Below, in pieces: positions 56,163 to 64,000 of a DNA stretch of 64,000 nt. The DNA comes from Bacteroidales bacterium (GTDB taxonomy: Bacteria; Bacteroidota; Bacteroidia; Bacteroidales; UBA932), in contig JAKSJP010000008.1 of the NCBI GenBank assembly GCA_024398105.1, positions 16,232 through 80,231 of the forward strand. The letters are read 5' to 3'. A program made the position numbers and the translations under genes. How positions within the stretch are numbered: position 1 is the first letter of the stretch; each line of letters opens with the position of its first letter. The notes beneath the pieces were generated by a model, which made no database searches, was not told the origin of the DNA, and saw only the letters and a list, made by a program, of their open reading frames with translations.

Positions 56163-58133
56163 ATGAACAAAATACTCTCTTCACTGGCAACGATGCTGCT
56201 GCTCTCGAGCATGATGTACGGGCAGTCGATCGACATAACACGCAAGGTTGGAAAGGTGTCTGACGAGGAGGTCGCAATGACCTCGTTCGACAAGGACACA
56301 AGTGCTTCGGTCCTGGTTCTCTGGGAAAGAGAAGAGATTGCTGTCGAGATGACGAATGACGGCAATCTGAGAAGGCATTGCACACATGTCGAAAGAGTGA
56401 AGATCCTCAAGGAAGACGGCAAGGACTGGGGAGACTATTCCTTCAGGCTCTATGACGCCTACCATGAGAACATGTACAACATCAACGTCACCACCTACAA
56501 CATGGACGGCGGCCGCGTCACGGCTACAAAGATGCCAAAGAAGTCCATCTACCAGACGAGGGAGAACGAGACCACCTCTCTGACCTTCTCAGCACCGGAG
56601 GTAAGAGTGGGATCGGTACTTGAAGTTTCCTACGAGACACAGTCCGAAGACTACTGGGACATCGGAACCTACTATTTCCAGCGCTCCGTCCCGGTGAACT
56701 GCAGCGAACTGGAAGTCAACACTCCGAAGTGGCTGAGGTTCAGCCGCAACACGCGCGGTCCTCTGACCCTTGCCTTCAAGGAAGAAGACAAGTCATCCGT
56801 CATCTCAGTCCAGGGAGACAGGATGATCCTGGACACCCATCTGGAGCACTTCACAGGAACAGACATACCTGCGATGAAGTCCGAGGGCCATGTCTATGGC
56901 ATCTCCCAGTACATGTCTTCAGTGACTTACGACCTCCTTGCGCTCGAGCTGCCCGGCAACTTCAAGACATACAGCAACTCATGGGATGACGTGGACAAGG
57001 CCGTACTGGATTCCGACATCTACACCGTGCTCAACTCCAACTGCAGGTTCAGGGCGGAGGTCGACGACATCATGGCACAGGACCTCACCCCGCTGGACAA
57101 GGTCGGCAGAATCATGGAGCTCACACTGAGCAAGGTCACATGGAACAAGAACAGGGCGCTGGTACCGGGAAGCGTCGGAGAAGTACTGACGGCAGGGACA
57201 GGTGACAGTGCCGACATCAACGCCATCCTGGGATCAGCCCTCAAGCATGCCGGATTCAAGGTGGACCCGGTCCTCATCCGTACCCGCAGCAATGGCATGG
57301 TGATGGATTTCCATCCCAGCATCAATTCCTTCAATACTTTCGTGCTCAAGGTCCAAGGCGACGGAATGGATCCTGTCTATCTGGACGGAGCGCGGAAGGA
57401 CGCATACTTCAACATACTTCCTGCAGACTATCTTGTCAAGCAGGGCCGAATCCCTGGTGCCGACGGAAGCGGTTACTGGGAAGATCTCAGCAGCATCTCC
57501 AAGGCCAACACCGAGACTGTGTCTGTACGCGTAACAGTCGGCGCTGAAGGTACCATGGACGGAAACATACGTATGCAGTATATCGGTATCCCTTCCTATT
57601 CCGTGAAAGGAACATACCACGACACCAATGACGAGGAAAAATTCATCGACCTCTTCGAAAACGACATGTCGATCCAGGTCAAGTCCATCACGACGGAGAA
57701 CATGGATGACTATACCAAGGTCTGCAGCATTGGAATAGACTTCGAGAAGGCCTGTGACGTCGCTGGAGACATGATCTATGTCCCTGCGTTCATCGACAAA
57801 TTCCACAACAAGTCGGATTTCAAAAATCCGGACAGGCAGTATCCAGTGGACTTCCCTTGCAATGAGCTATGCAATTACGCGTTCTATCTGGAAGTAGCCG
57901 ACGGCTATGTGATTGACCAGCTGCCAGCTTCGCAGAGACTGGCGTTCGCTCCGCTCGGAGCCTCAGTCCTTCTGCAGGCGACCAGGAGCAGTGACACTAC
58001 AGCCACCCTGCAGTTCAGGTACAAGCAGGACGAGACGTTCCTGGGTGTTGAAGACTACCACGACCTTCAGAAATTCTGGGAGGCCCTCTGCAGCACCTAT
58101 GAGTCGATGATAATCATCCGAAAAGCAGACTAG
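56163..58133 (+). CDS. DUF3857/transglutaminase-like protein with degenerate active site
   Basis: 656 residues from the ATG at 56163, right after the -7 box (a TTG at 56145 would lie in it). Signal peptide MNKILSSLATMLLLSSMMYGQ. The N-terminal DUF3857 domain (about 25-230) is followed by a transglutaminase-core region where the nucleophile site, usually GDCxxK, reads GDSADIN, so Cys is replaced by Ser. A C-terminal strand-rich domain closes the protein. Its stop directly precedes the start of a second, catalytically intact relative. A non-enzymatic partner role is possible. Confidence 0.8.
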   Translation: MNKILSSLATMLLLSSMMYGQSIDITRKVGKVSDEEVAMTSFDKDTSASVLVLWEREEIAVEMTNDGNLRRHCTHVERVKILKEDGKDWGDYSFRLYDAYHENMYNINVTTYNMDGGRVTATKMPKKSIYQTRENETTSLTFSAPEVRVGSVLEVSYETQSEDYWDIGTYYFQRSVPVNCSELEVNTPKWLRFSRNTRGPLTLAFKEEDKSSVISVQGDRMILDTHLEHFTGTDIPAMKSEGHVYGISQYMSSVTYDLLALELPGNFKTYSNSWDDVDKAVLDSDIYTVLNSNCRFRAEVDDIMAQDLTPLDKVGRIMELTLSKVTWNKNRALVPGSVGEVLTAGTGDSADINAILGSALKHAGFKVDPVLIRTRSNGMVMDFHPSINSFNTFVLKVQGDGMDPVYLDGARKDAYFNILPADYLVKQGRIPGADGSGYWEDLSSISKANTETVSVRVTVGAEGTMDGNIRMQYIGIPSYSVKGTYHDTNDEEKFIDLFENDMSIQVKSITTENMDDYTKVCSIGIDFEKACDVAGDMIYVPAFIDKFHNKSDFKNPDRQYPVDFPCNELCNYAFYLEVADGYVIDQLPASQRLAFAPLGASVLLQATRSSDTTATLQFRYKQDETFLGVEDYHDLQKFWEALCSTYESMIIIRKAD

Positions 58134-59993
58134 ATGAGATTACTGATATCCATATTGGCGGTCCTGGCGATGCCACTGATTGCCGACGCTCAGAGCAAGC
58201 AAGCTCCGGCAGTCGTAGAGATGCTTCAGGAAGATTTCGTCATGTCATCCAGCGACAATGCAGTCCATACCGTAAAAAGCCGCATCACCGTGAATTCCGA
58301 GGACGGAAAGGAAGCGTCCGTGTTCTCAGAGACGACCGACAGCTACAAGACTCTCACGTCTTTCTCCGCGACGATCAGCGTCAACGGCAAGAAGATCAAA
58401 GCCAAGCTGTCAGACGTCGAGAAGACCCATGCCTCCGGATCTCTTGTCGATGACATAGTATCAAACTACTATGTCCCGGAAGCCGCCTACCCCTACACCG
58501 TCGAATATGAATATACGATATCCTACAGGAACGGAGTCCCTTCGTTCCCGGCGTTCCTTCCAGTAAGGACCTACGACATTCCTGTGACAAGCGCGTCTTT
58601 CTCGATCACCGTGCCTTCAGGGACCAGGATAATGTACCTCGCCACGGATGAGCCCACAGTCACCCGAGGCGGAGAGAAGGACCTGTACGTCTGGACATAT
58701 CGCGACATCCCACCTCTCAAGCAAGAGGCACTGATGCCTCCGGTGCTGGAACTGGTGCCATACGTACGTGCATCTCCCGAAGAATTCTCCTGGGGGAAAT
58801 CCAAAGGGTCACAGAGATCATGGTTGGACCTCGGTACCTGGAACTCGTCCCTGTTCCCTGCCGACAATGTTCCGGAGAATGTCAGGAACAAGATAACAGC
58901 CCTGACTGACGGCTGCAAGGACGATGCAAGCAAGATCAGGAAGGTCTATGAATACCTACGGGACAACACCAGGTACGTCAGCATACAGCTCGGGATTGGA
59001 GGATATGCTCCATCATCGCCGGAGTCAGTCTGCAAGACCGGCTATGGCGATTGCAAGGCGCTCTCTTATTTCATGCGCACACTGCTCAAGGAAATCGGGA
59101 TCAACTCCCATTATGTCACGCTGAGCACAAAGGACAGAGACTTTGCTGAAGGATACTCGGCGATGGGTCAGATGAACCATGCGATGCTATGCGTCCCTGT
59201 CGGGAAGGACACGGTCTGGGTCGAATGTACAAATCCGTCCCTGCCGCTCGGATACAGGCACAGCGGGATAGCCGGCCACCAGGTACTTCTCGTCAAGGAA
59301 GACGGCCAAAGCAAGATGGTGCGAGTCCCGGACTATCCAGATTCCCTGAAGTATTCCTTCGAGCAGGCAGAGCTTACGCTCAGTCCGGACGGATCTGTCA
59401 AAGCATCCTGCCTATGTTCATTCAGGCTTGACGACGCAGAATCATACGCCGACATAAGGAAGTGGGAAGCCAAGAAGCAGCTGTCCAGACTGACGGGCGG
59501 ATTCCGCGGTTCCGTAGGAGACTTCAGGCTGCTTGGCGTATCTGACAACTTCGAGGCCTGGGCAGGAGAGACTGACTACGTCCCACAGATTGACATCAGT
59601 TTCGAGCTGAGTTCCAACATGTATTCCAAGGTAATGGGTGACAGGCTTTTCGTCCCTGTGCCGATATTCTCCAGAAACCTGTCCGTCAGCCGTTCGGAAC
59701 GAGTACATGAGATGTATGTCACAGGTTCCTCTGCTACGATTGACAAGATCATAGTCCATATACCGGAAGGATACAAGGTCGAAGCACTCCCTAAGTTCAA
59801 CGACACAAGCACCCAGTTCTTTGACATCTCATCGTCAGTCGAGGAAGATGGCGACGTCGTCACCATCACCGTCAAGACAACGGCAAAGCCTGGCCGTTTC
59901 CCGAAAGAAGCCTATGAGGACTATCGTACAGTTGCCAGGAACTTCAACAGAATCTACGAAAGCAACCTGGTGCTTATCAGAAAGCAAGATTGA
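58134..59993 (+). CDS. DUF3857/transglutaminase-like protein, intact Cys
   Basis: 619 residues, signal peptide MRLLISILAVLAMPLIADAQ. DUF3857 about 20-230, then a transglutaminase core with GYGDCKALSYFM (nucleophile Cys), MNHAMLCVP (His) and WVECTNP where an Asp is common. It starts one base after the preceding stop. The 17 bases at its end overlap the convergent TonB-dependent receptor gene. Substrate unknown; family members are envelope proteins of Bacteroidota. Confidence 0.82.
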   Translation: MRLLISILAVLAMPLIADAQSKQAPAVVEMLQEDFVMSSSDNAVHTVKSRITVNSEDGKEASVFSETTDSYKTLTSFSATISVNGKKIKAKLSDVEKTHASGSLVDDIVSNYYVPEAAYPYTVEYEYTISYRNGVPSFPAFLPVRTYDIPVTSASFSITVPSGTRIMYLATDEPTVTRGGEKDLYVWTYRDIPPLKQEALMPPVLELVPYVRASPEEFSWGKSKGSQRSWLDLGTWNSSLFPADNVPENVRNKITALTDGCKDDASKIRKVYEYLRDNTRYVSIQLGIGGYAPSSPESVCKTGYGDCKALSYFMRTLLKEIGINSHYVTLSTKDRDFAEGYSAMGQMNHAMLCVPVGKDTVWVECTNPSLPLGYRHSGIAGHQVLLVKEDGQSKMVRVPDYPDSLKYSFEQAELTLSPDGSVKASCLCSFRLDDAESYADIRKWEAKKQLSRLTGGFRGSVGDFRLLGVSDNFEAWAGETDYVPQIDISFELSSNMYSKVMGDRLFVPVPIFSRNLSVSRSERVHEMYVTGSSATIDKIIVHIPEGYKVEALPKFNDTSTQFFDISSSVEEDGDVVTITVKTTAKPGRFPKEAYEDYRTVARNFNRIYESNLVLIRKQD

Positions 59994-62547
59994 TTCCGAA
60001 GGAAATCTGCTTAGGATCAGGGAATGCTCCCATTTCGACTCCGATGGAAGGATCTGACGTGATGACTGTTTCCGGATCAAGACCCGGATAATTCGTGAGA
60101 CATACGAAATTATCCAAGGAAGCATAGATACGGATCTGCTTGGTCCATATTTTCCTAAGGAGACTCTCAGGCAGAGAGTAACCCAACTGTATCTGCCTTA
60201 GCTTGAAGAAAGAACCATTCCATAGATTGAAGGAAGACTTGTTCACAAAGGTGCTCCAATTATTGACTGACGGGTAAGCGGCATTATCGCCAGGGGCCTG
60301 CCAGGTAGATTCCCACAACTCGGCATAGGTATTCTGCATCGGAATCACCGCGGACCAAAGACATGAGTATATCTGATTTCCCGCTACGCCGGAGCCTGTC
60401 ACCGCAAGATCAAAACCTCTGTACGCAAGACTGATACTGATGCCATAGGACAGAGGTGGAATTCCTGAGCCTATCTCCTGCTCATCAGCGTAATTGTATT
60501 CGCCATCTTCAACGACCTCGGCATAGATTCCTTTTCCAGTCTGCGGATCGACTCCAACAGCCTTGTATCCACGGAAGCTCCACATCGGATAACCCTGTTC
60601 GATGACCGTATTTACATTAAAGTCAGTTATACCAGTATTATAGGATCCTATGAGCCTTGTTATATCAGGTTCGAGAAATGAAGTCCTGTTACGCAGATAT
60701 GAGACATTACCTGAGACAGACCATGAAACCTCTCCTATCCTGTCAGAGGCCGACAAGGAGAGTTCCGCCCCTGAATTAGTGAACGCCATATCAATCCTGG
60801 GGTCTGCTTGAAGGAGATAGTCCTTATAACAGAAAGTTTGCTGGCTCCTGTTATGGAAGTAATCCACCGACACAGAAACCTTCTCGTCCAGCAGGCGAAC
60901 ATCAATCCCGGCATCCATAAAACTCCTGTCAGTCAACATAGATTGAGAAGGTGAAGTCTCTGGAAAAGCCTTGGAGAAGTCTGAAAACTCATTCTGACTT
61001 CTGCCATATGAAGCACGAAGAGAAAGGAATTCAAAGGACCCTGCGCTGGCTGAGACTGAATATGACATATGAGGTTCCTCAATCATCTGAGTGCCCCGGC
61101 TGAAAGCAGCGCTGACAGCGTATCTGCCGGAGAACACATAACCAAGATGTCCGAAGTACCTGTATTTTCTGTCCGACTGGCTCCCCCGCTCCAAAGAATT
61201 GATGACAGCGCTTATATACTCCCCGCCCGCCATGGCTTCAATCCTATGTTTCCCGAAATCCCGGTTGTACGATACAGTCAGATCACCCTGATATCCGCTG
61301 TACTCATCGTCAGTATTTTCTGTATCACGGTAATCTGCATGATTGATGAAATCATAGTAAAACGGAGTGACCTCCATCAGCGAAGTGGATCTGTCACGGA
61401 AATATCCGAGTTTTGCACTTATCTCAAGACCTGACAATGGAGTAAATACGGCTGAAGACATCCCTCGCAATGAGTATCCGTCATACGATCTTGACCAGTA
61501 GTCCCTTCGCAGGAAAGGATGTCCGGTCATGGACACAAAAAGGTCAGCCAGATACAGGCCTGAGCAAGAATCTTTTGCCAGTTCGCTTCCGTCTCCTCCC
61601 AAGTACTGGATCTGATTTGATGTCAGTCCATCCTTATCAACGGTAACCGGTCGGATAGGAGGGGCTACCATAGCCGATATGAATGGTGACTGTGTATCAT
61701 AAGTACCGGTCATTATGGTGCTGCCCTTGTGCTTCTCAAGGGAATTCGACGTAGAAAGGCGCAGCCATGGAGTCAGCTGATATGAGCCGTTGACCTGGGC
61801 AGACATACGATTGTATCTGTCCTTGTCACCAGCGAAGATCCCGTCATTCCCGATTACGCTTGCACTGACGAAATATGCGCCTTTGTCATTTCCTCCCTGG
61901 ACTCCGAAGGTGTGGCGAGAGTTCCAGCTAGGTTCAGTCACCGCCCCAAGCCAGTCAGTATCCACGCCGGAATTGACGTCTTTGATATATTGCCCCAGTC
62001 CGTACTCTTTGGCAAAATCGATATACTGAGAAGCATCCATCATACGGCTCTTATGAGCGAGGCTTGCAAGAGAGAACTCATTCCGGTAGAATACATGTCC
62101 TTTCCCTCCTTTGCCCTTTCTGGTATGGATGATGACGGCACCCTCGCCTGCTTCAGCGCCATACAGCGCAACCGCTGCCCCCTTGAGGACCTCGATGGAC
62201 TCTATCATTTCCGGTGCAAGGTACTGTACATCCTTGACCCTCAGGCCGTCCACTATGAACAACGGCTCTGTATCACGAATGAAAGATGAGAATCCTCGTA
62301 TCTTCAGCCCTGGCATCGCACCTGGTTCGCCTGACGTGTTGAGGACAAGAACGCCAGCCATCTTTCCAGTCAAAGCCCTGACCGGATCGTTATAGGAAAG
62401 ATTCCACAGTTCCTCTCCCTTGACGGAAGAAATCGCTGCGGAAAGAGAGTCGCTTTTACTTATTTCCTGGGCATATGCCTGAACTGATGACATTGCCAGC
62501 ACGGTTGCCGCCGCAACTACAAAAAAGCGTAAGATTCTCATAAACAT
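59977..62547 (-). CDS. Orphan SusC-like TonB-dependent receptor
   Basis: 856 residues, signal peptide to about 26 (MRILRFFVVAAATVLAMSSVQAYAQ; the ATG at 62541 is an equal start). It lacks the N-terminal carboxypeptidase-like domain of the SusC at 23235. The plug begins at VKGEELWNLSYNDPVRALTGKMAGV and has IVDGLRV and a modified GAEAGEGAVIIHTRKG end. The barrel ends KQISFGINLAF. No SusD gene is near, and the substrate is unknown. A TATCTTTG -7 box lies at 62558-62565. Confidence 0.9.
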   Translation of the reverse strand: MFMRILRFFVVAAATVLAMSSVQAYAQEISKSDSLSAAISSVKGEELWNLSYNDPVRALTGKMAGVLVLNTSGEPGAMPGLKIRGFSSFIRDTEPLFIVDGLRVKDVQYLAPEMIESIEVLKGAAVALYGAEAGEGAVIIHTRKGKGGKGHVFYRNEFSLASLAHKSRMMDASQYIDFAKEYGLGQYIKDVNSGVDTDWLGAVTEPSWNSRHTFGVQGGNDKGAYFVSASVIGNDGIFAGDKDRYNRMSAQVNGSYQLTPWLRLSTSNSLEKHKGSTIMTGTYDTQSPFISAMVAPPIRPVTVDKDGLTSNQIQYLGGDGSELAKDSCSGLYLADLFVSMTGHPFLRRDYWSRSYDGYSLRGMSSAVFTPLSGLEISAKLGYFRDRSTSLMEVTPFYYDFINHADYRDTENTDDEYSGYQGDLTVSYNRDFGKHRIEAMAGGEYISAVINSLERGSQSDRKYRYFGHLGYVFSGRYAVSAAFSRGTQMIEEPHMSYSVSASAGSFEFLSLRASYGRSQNEFSDFSKAFPETSPSQSMLTDRSFMDAGIDVRLLDEKVSVSVDYFHNRSQQTFCYKDYLLQADPRIDMAFTNSGAELSLSASDRIGEVSWSVSGNVSYLRNRTSFLEPDITRLIGSYNTGITDFNVNTVIEQGYPMWSFRGYKAVGVDPQTGKGIYAEVVEDGEYNYADEQEIGSGIPPLSYGISISLAYRGFDLAVTGSGVAGNQIYSCLWSAVIPMQNTYAELWESTWQAPGDNAAYPSVNNWSTFVNKSSFNLWNGSFFKLRQIQLGYSLPESLLRKIWTKQIRIYASLDNFVCLTNYPGLDPETVITSDPSIGVEMGAFPDPKQISFGINLAF

Positions 62548-62557
62548 ACATTTTGAC

Positions 62558-62565
62558 CAAAGATA
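62558..62565 (-). promoter_or_regulatory. -7 box of the orphan receptor
   Basis: TATCTTTG on the minus strand, 10-16 bases from the two candidate start codons. Confidence 0.5.
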
Positions 62566-62600
62566 GTCATTTTACAGACATAACGGAGTGGTCCCGCGAT

Positions 62601-62645
62601 ATCAAGCGTCCTCCTCCGCCCAGTTTTCCATGCGGATTCCGGAGA
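62601..62645. repeat. 45-bp direct repeat, left of the toxin-antitoxin pair
   Basis: ATCAAGCGTC ... TGCGGATTCCGGAGA, 42 of 45 bases identical to 63421-63465. On the minus strand it reads in frame as SGIRMENWAEEDA and a stop. Confidence 0.85.
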
Positions 62646-62649
62646 AAAA

Positions 62650-62691
62650 GTTATGACAATTTCATTTTTAAGTGCATTTGTTATAACTTTG
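62650..62691 (+). promoter_or_regulatory. Promoter and likely autoregulatory site of the TA pair
   Basis: TAACTTTG (62684-62691) is a perfect -7 box, 4 bases before the antitoxin ATG, so the mRNA is probably leaderless. An inverted repeat GTTATGACAA (62650-62659) / TTGTTATAAC (62678-62687) overlaps it, a likely binding site for the antitoxin. Confidence 0.55.
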
Positions 62692-62695
62692 TGAC

Positions 62696-62989
62696 ATGAC
62701 CATAAACACAAACATAATTCGCATAGGAAACAGCAAAGGCGTCATCCTGCCATCAAAGATTCTCAAGACACTCGCACTTGACGAGAAAGACTCAGTATGC
62801 ATTATCGAGACCGAAGGAAGCATCGTCATCCGAAAAACAGAGGACGGAATCCCTCTGACTCCATTTTCAGCATTGGACAGATGGTGCGACGAGAACTGCC
62901 ATGAAGAGTCATGTTCAGTCGAGGATGCCCTGCAGTATGTGGATGCAGTCAGGAAGGAGAGGAACGACAAGACTATCATGACATGGTAA
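62696..62989 (+). CDS. AbrB/MazE-type antitoxin
   Basis: 97 residues. The N-terminal swapped-hairpin DNA-binding domain has NIIRIGNSKGVILPSKILKTLALDEKD, as in MazE and VapB antitoxins. The C-terminal half (about 50-97) is acidic and would bind the toxin. The end (MTW then TAA) overlaps the start of the PIN gene. It is preceded by a likely operator. Confidence 0.85.
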   Translation: MTINTNIIRIGNSKGVILPSKILKTLALDEKDSVCIIETEGSIVIRKTEDGIPLTPFSALDRWCDENCHEESCSVEDALQYVDAVRKERNDKTIMTW

Positions 62990-63414
62990 GGGGAAAAAGG
63001 TATCTGATCGATTCCGACATACTGATAACCATGCTCAGGGACAGGACTGACAAGACCGGGCTGAGAAAAAAAGCCCTCCACGTCGGTCTGGACAACTGCT
63101 ATGTGAGTGCTGTATCGGTAGCTGAGCTATCTTCTGGTGCCCATAAGATGAAATCAGAGAGAGGACTGTTCGAGGTCCAGTTCATACAGACAATCTTCAA
63201 TATCCTTCCATTCGGGAAGGATGGATGTAAAGATGCAGAACTGTTCGGTGAGATAAAAGCCTCTTTGGCAACAGGAGGCACTCCAGTCGCAGACATGGAC
63301 CTGCTGATTGCGGCATCGGCATTGGCCGGTGACTTCACCGTCGTCACACATAACATGCGCCATTTCTCACGAATCACAAACCTGGCCGCCGAAGACTGGC
63401 TTTGTGAGGTCTGA
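62983..63414 (+). CDS. PIN-domain toxin (VapC-like)
   Basis: 143 residues from the ATG at 62983, which overlaps the antitoxin end; a longer in-frame reading from 62911 is unlikely. PIN acids: Asp10 in LIDSDI, Glu48 in VAELSSG, Asp106 in MDLLIAASAL; THNMRHFSRI (122-131) is the usual C-terminal motif. It is probably a tRNA- or rRNA-cleaving ribonuclease held back by the antitoxin; the target is not known. Confidence 0.85.
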   Translation: MVRGKRYLIDSDILITMLRDRTDKTGLRKKALHVGLDNCYVSAVSVAELSSGAHKMKSERGLFEVQFIQTIFNILPFGKDGCKDAELFGEIKASLATGGTPVADMDLLIAASALAGDFTVVTHNMRHFSRITNLAAEDWLCEV

Positions 63415-63420
63415 GAGCAA

Positions 63421-63465
63421 ATCAAGCGTCCCTCTCCGCCCAGTTTTCTATGCGGATTCCGGAGA
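63421..63465. repeat. 45-bp direct repeat, right of the toxin-antitoxin pair
   Basis: Right copy of the repeat at 62601-62645, beginning 7 bases after the toxin stop. On the minus strand it is part of an open frame reading LSRISGIRIENWAERDA and a stop. That sequence resembles the end of PIN toxins. Confidence 0.85.
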
Positions 63466-63708
63466 TGCGGCTGAGGTAACCGCTTCTGACACGGCGGTTG
63501 GACAGGGGCCTCTCCTGAGACACACCGAACCTTGTACCTTGTCAATGATCTCAGGTTGCCGTTCCTCCGTTCTGCGTGCTCGTGGTACCCTGAACGCGGA
63601 GATGTGCTAGTCCTCACGATGTCCAGATGGAAGTTCAGTCCCTGACACGAAAGAAGGCGGCAAATGCCGCCTTCTGACTATAAGGATGCAGATATCCTGG
63701 TTAAACGC
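63466..63708. other. Non-coding stretch with a GC-rich hairpin
   Basis: AGAAGGCGGCA (63652-63662) and TGCCGCCTTCT (63665-63675) form an 11-bp stem; on the minus strand it is followed by TTTCG, a weak terminator. No convincing gene; possible decayed PIN sequence on the minus strand at its left end. Confidence 0.45.
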
Positions 63709-63867
63709 AATTCACCTAGCGACTGCTCTTCCTCATAATGTGCCAAATACGCATTGGGTGACTGTTTTCTCCGAATTGCACTGTCTAGGTGCAGACTTGA
63801 CCTCTGCACCTAGACGGCAGACCGTCATTCTGTGTAGTCCATGACATATCAGCTCGCTAGGTGAATT
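63709..63867. repeat. 159-bp nested palindromic element
   Basis: Outer arms AATTCACCTAGCGA (63709-63722) and TCGCTAGGTGAATT (63854-63867) are exact inverted repeats. An inner perfect hairpin is GTCTAGGTGCAGA (63783-63795) with TCTGCACCTAGAC (63803-63815). CACCTAG is used in all four arms. The layout and size copy those of the RAYT-linked elements, but the word is different. Confidence 0.75.
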
Positions 63868-63948
63868 ACACCATCTGTCGGATACCAGAGTGATCAGATA
63901 TCTTTGCCCACGCAAACACACTTTTCATACCCTAGCAAAACAAGAAAA

Positions 63949-63972
63949 TGGAGGCCGATTACTCGGCCTCCA
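63949..63972 (-). terminator. Terminator of a minus-strand gene beyond the window
   Basis: TGGAGGCCGA (63949-63958) with TCGGCCTCCA (63963-63972), 10-bp perfect stem, loop TTAC. On the minus strand it is followed by TTTTCTTGTTTT, so it probably ends a transcript coming from the right. Confidence 0.7.
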
Positions 63973-64000
63973 CAAACATATCTGACGTTCATTTACGCTA

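Noticed and set aside
63601-64000. tRNA-like folds in the last 400 bases
   Set aside because: The hairpins are simple inverted repeats and no cloverleaf with a T-loop is present.

Overview
The window comes from a member of the Bacteroidota, almost certainly Bacteroidales. It has a SusC/SusD pair, DUF4249 and MG2-type surface proteins, Bacteroides-type promoters (TAnnTTTG at -7), the gene order trpB-E-G-D-C-F-A, and a sigma factor paired with a beta-barrel anti-sigma protein. Genes are dense and G+C is moderate to high. A gut or rumen lineage is likely from the xylan locus; the genus cannot be read from the sequence alone.

Layout. 1-4140: end of a TonB-dependent receptor, a DUF4249 lipoprotein and an MG2-type protein. 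4148-6963: sufC, a short SufB/SufD-like gene, ispE, tsaE. 6964-8711: a REP-associated (RAYT) transposase between two copies of a 155-bp nested palindrome. 8712-10334: comM on the minus strand. 10588-23050: one long branched-chain amino-acid operon, ilvD-B-N-C-leuA-C-D-cimA-leuB-ilvE. It starts with a Val/Leu/Ile-rich leader peptide and attenuator and ends in a strong terminator. 23090-41767: a glucuronoxylan utilisation locus with susC, susD and GH115 on the plus strand, a convergent operon GH67-esterase-uxuA-GH3-uxuB, and a divergent lacI gene. 41777-45661: a DUF1573 protein, an EnvC-like murein hydrolase activator and a TPR lipid-envelope-associated protein. 45703-47530: an ECF sigma factor with a dual-membrane anti-sigma protein. 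47691-48944: an unidentified lipoprotein. 48941-55593: the full trp operon with its own Trp-codon leader and attenuator. 55608-62547: nrdG, two DUF3857 transglutaminase-like proteins and an orphan TonB-dependent receptor. 62601-64000: a VapBC-like toxin-antitoxin pair between 45-bp direct repeats, then palindromic non-coding DNA.

How the genes work together. The xylan locus imports glucurono-xylooligosaccharides (SusCD), removes methylglucuronic acid (GH115 from the chain, GH67 from oligomer ends), removes acetyl groups (esterase), releases xylose (GH3) and sends the uronic acid towards KDG (UxuB, UxuA). A CGTG...CACG palindrome with a conserved GTTCACG half occurs twice before susC and once between lacI and GH67, so the LacI protein probably controls both arms and itself.

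The most notable signals are the two ribosome-mediated attenuators, each with a short leader gene (24 and 18 codons), the shared LacI operators, the RAYT with its paired nested palindromes, a second palindrome of the same layout but different sequence at the right edge, and the repeats around the toxin-antitoxin pair. No tRNA, rRNA or CRISPR array was seen.
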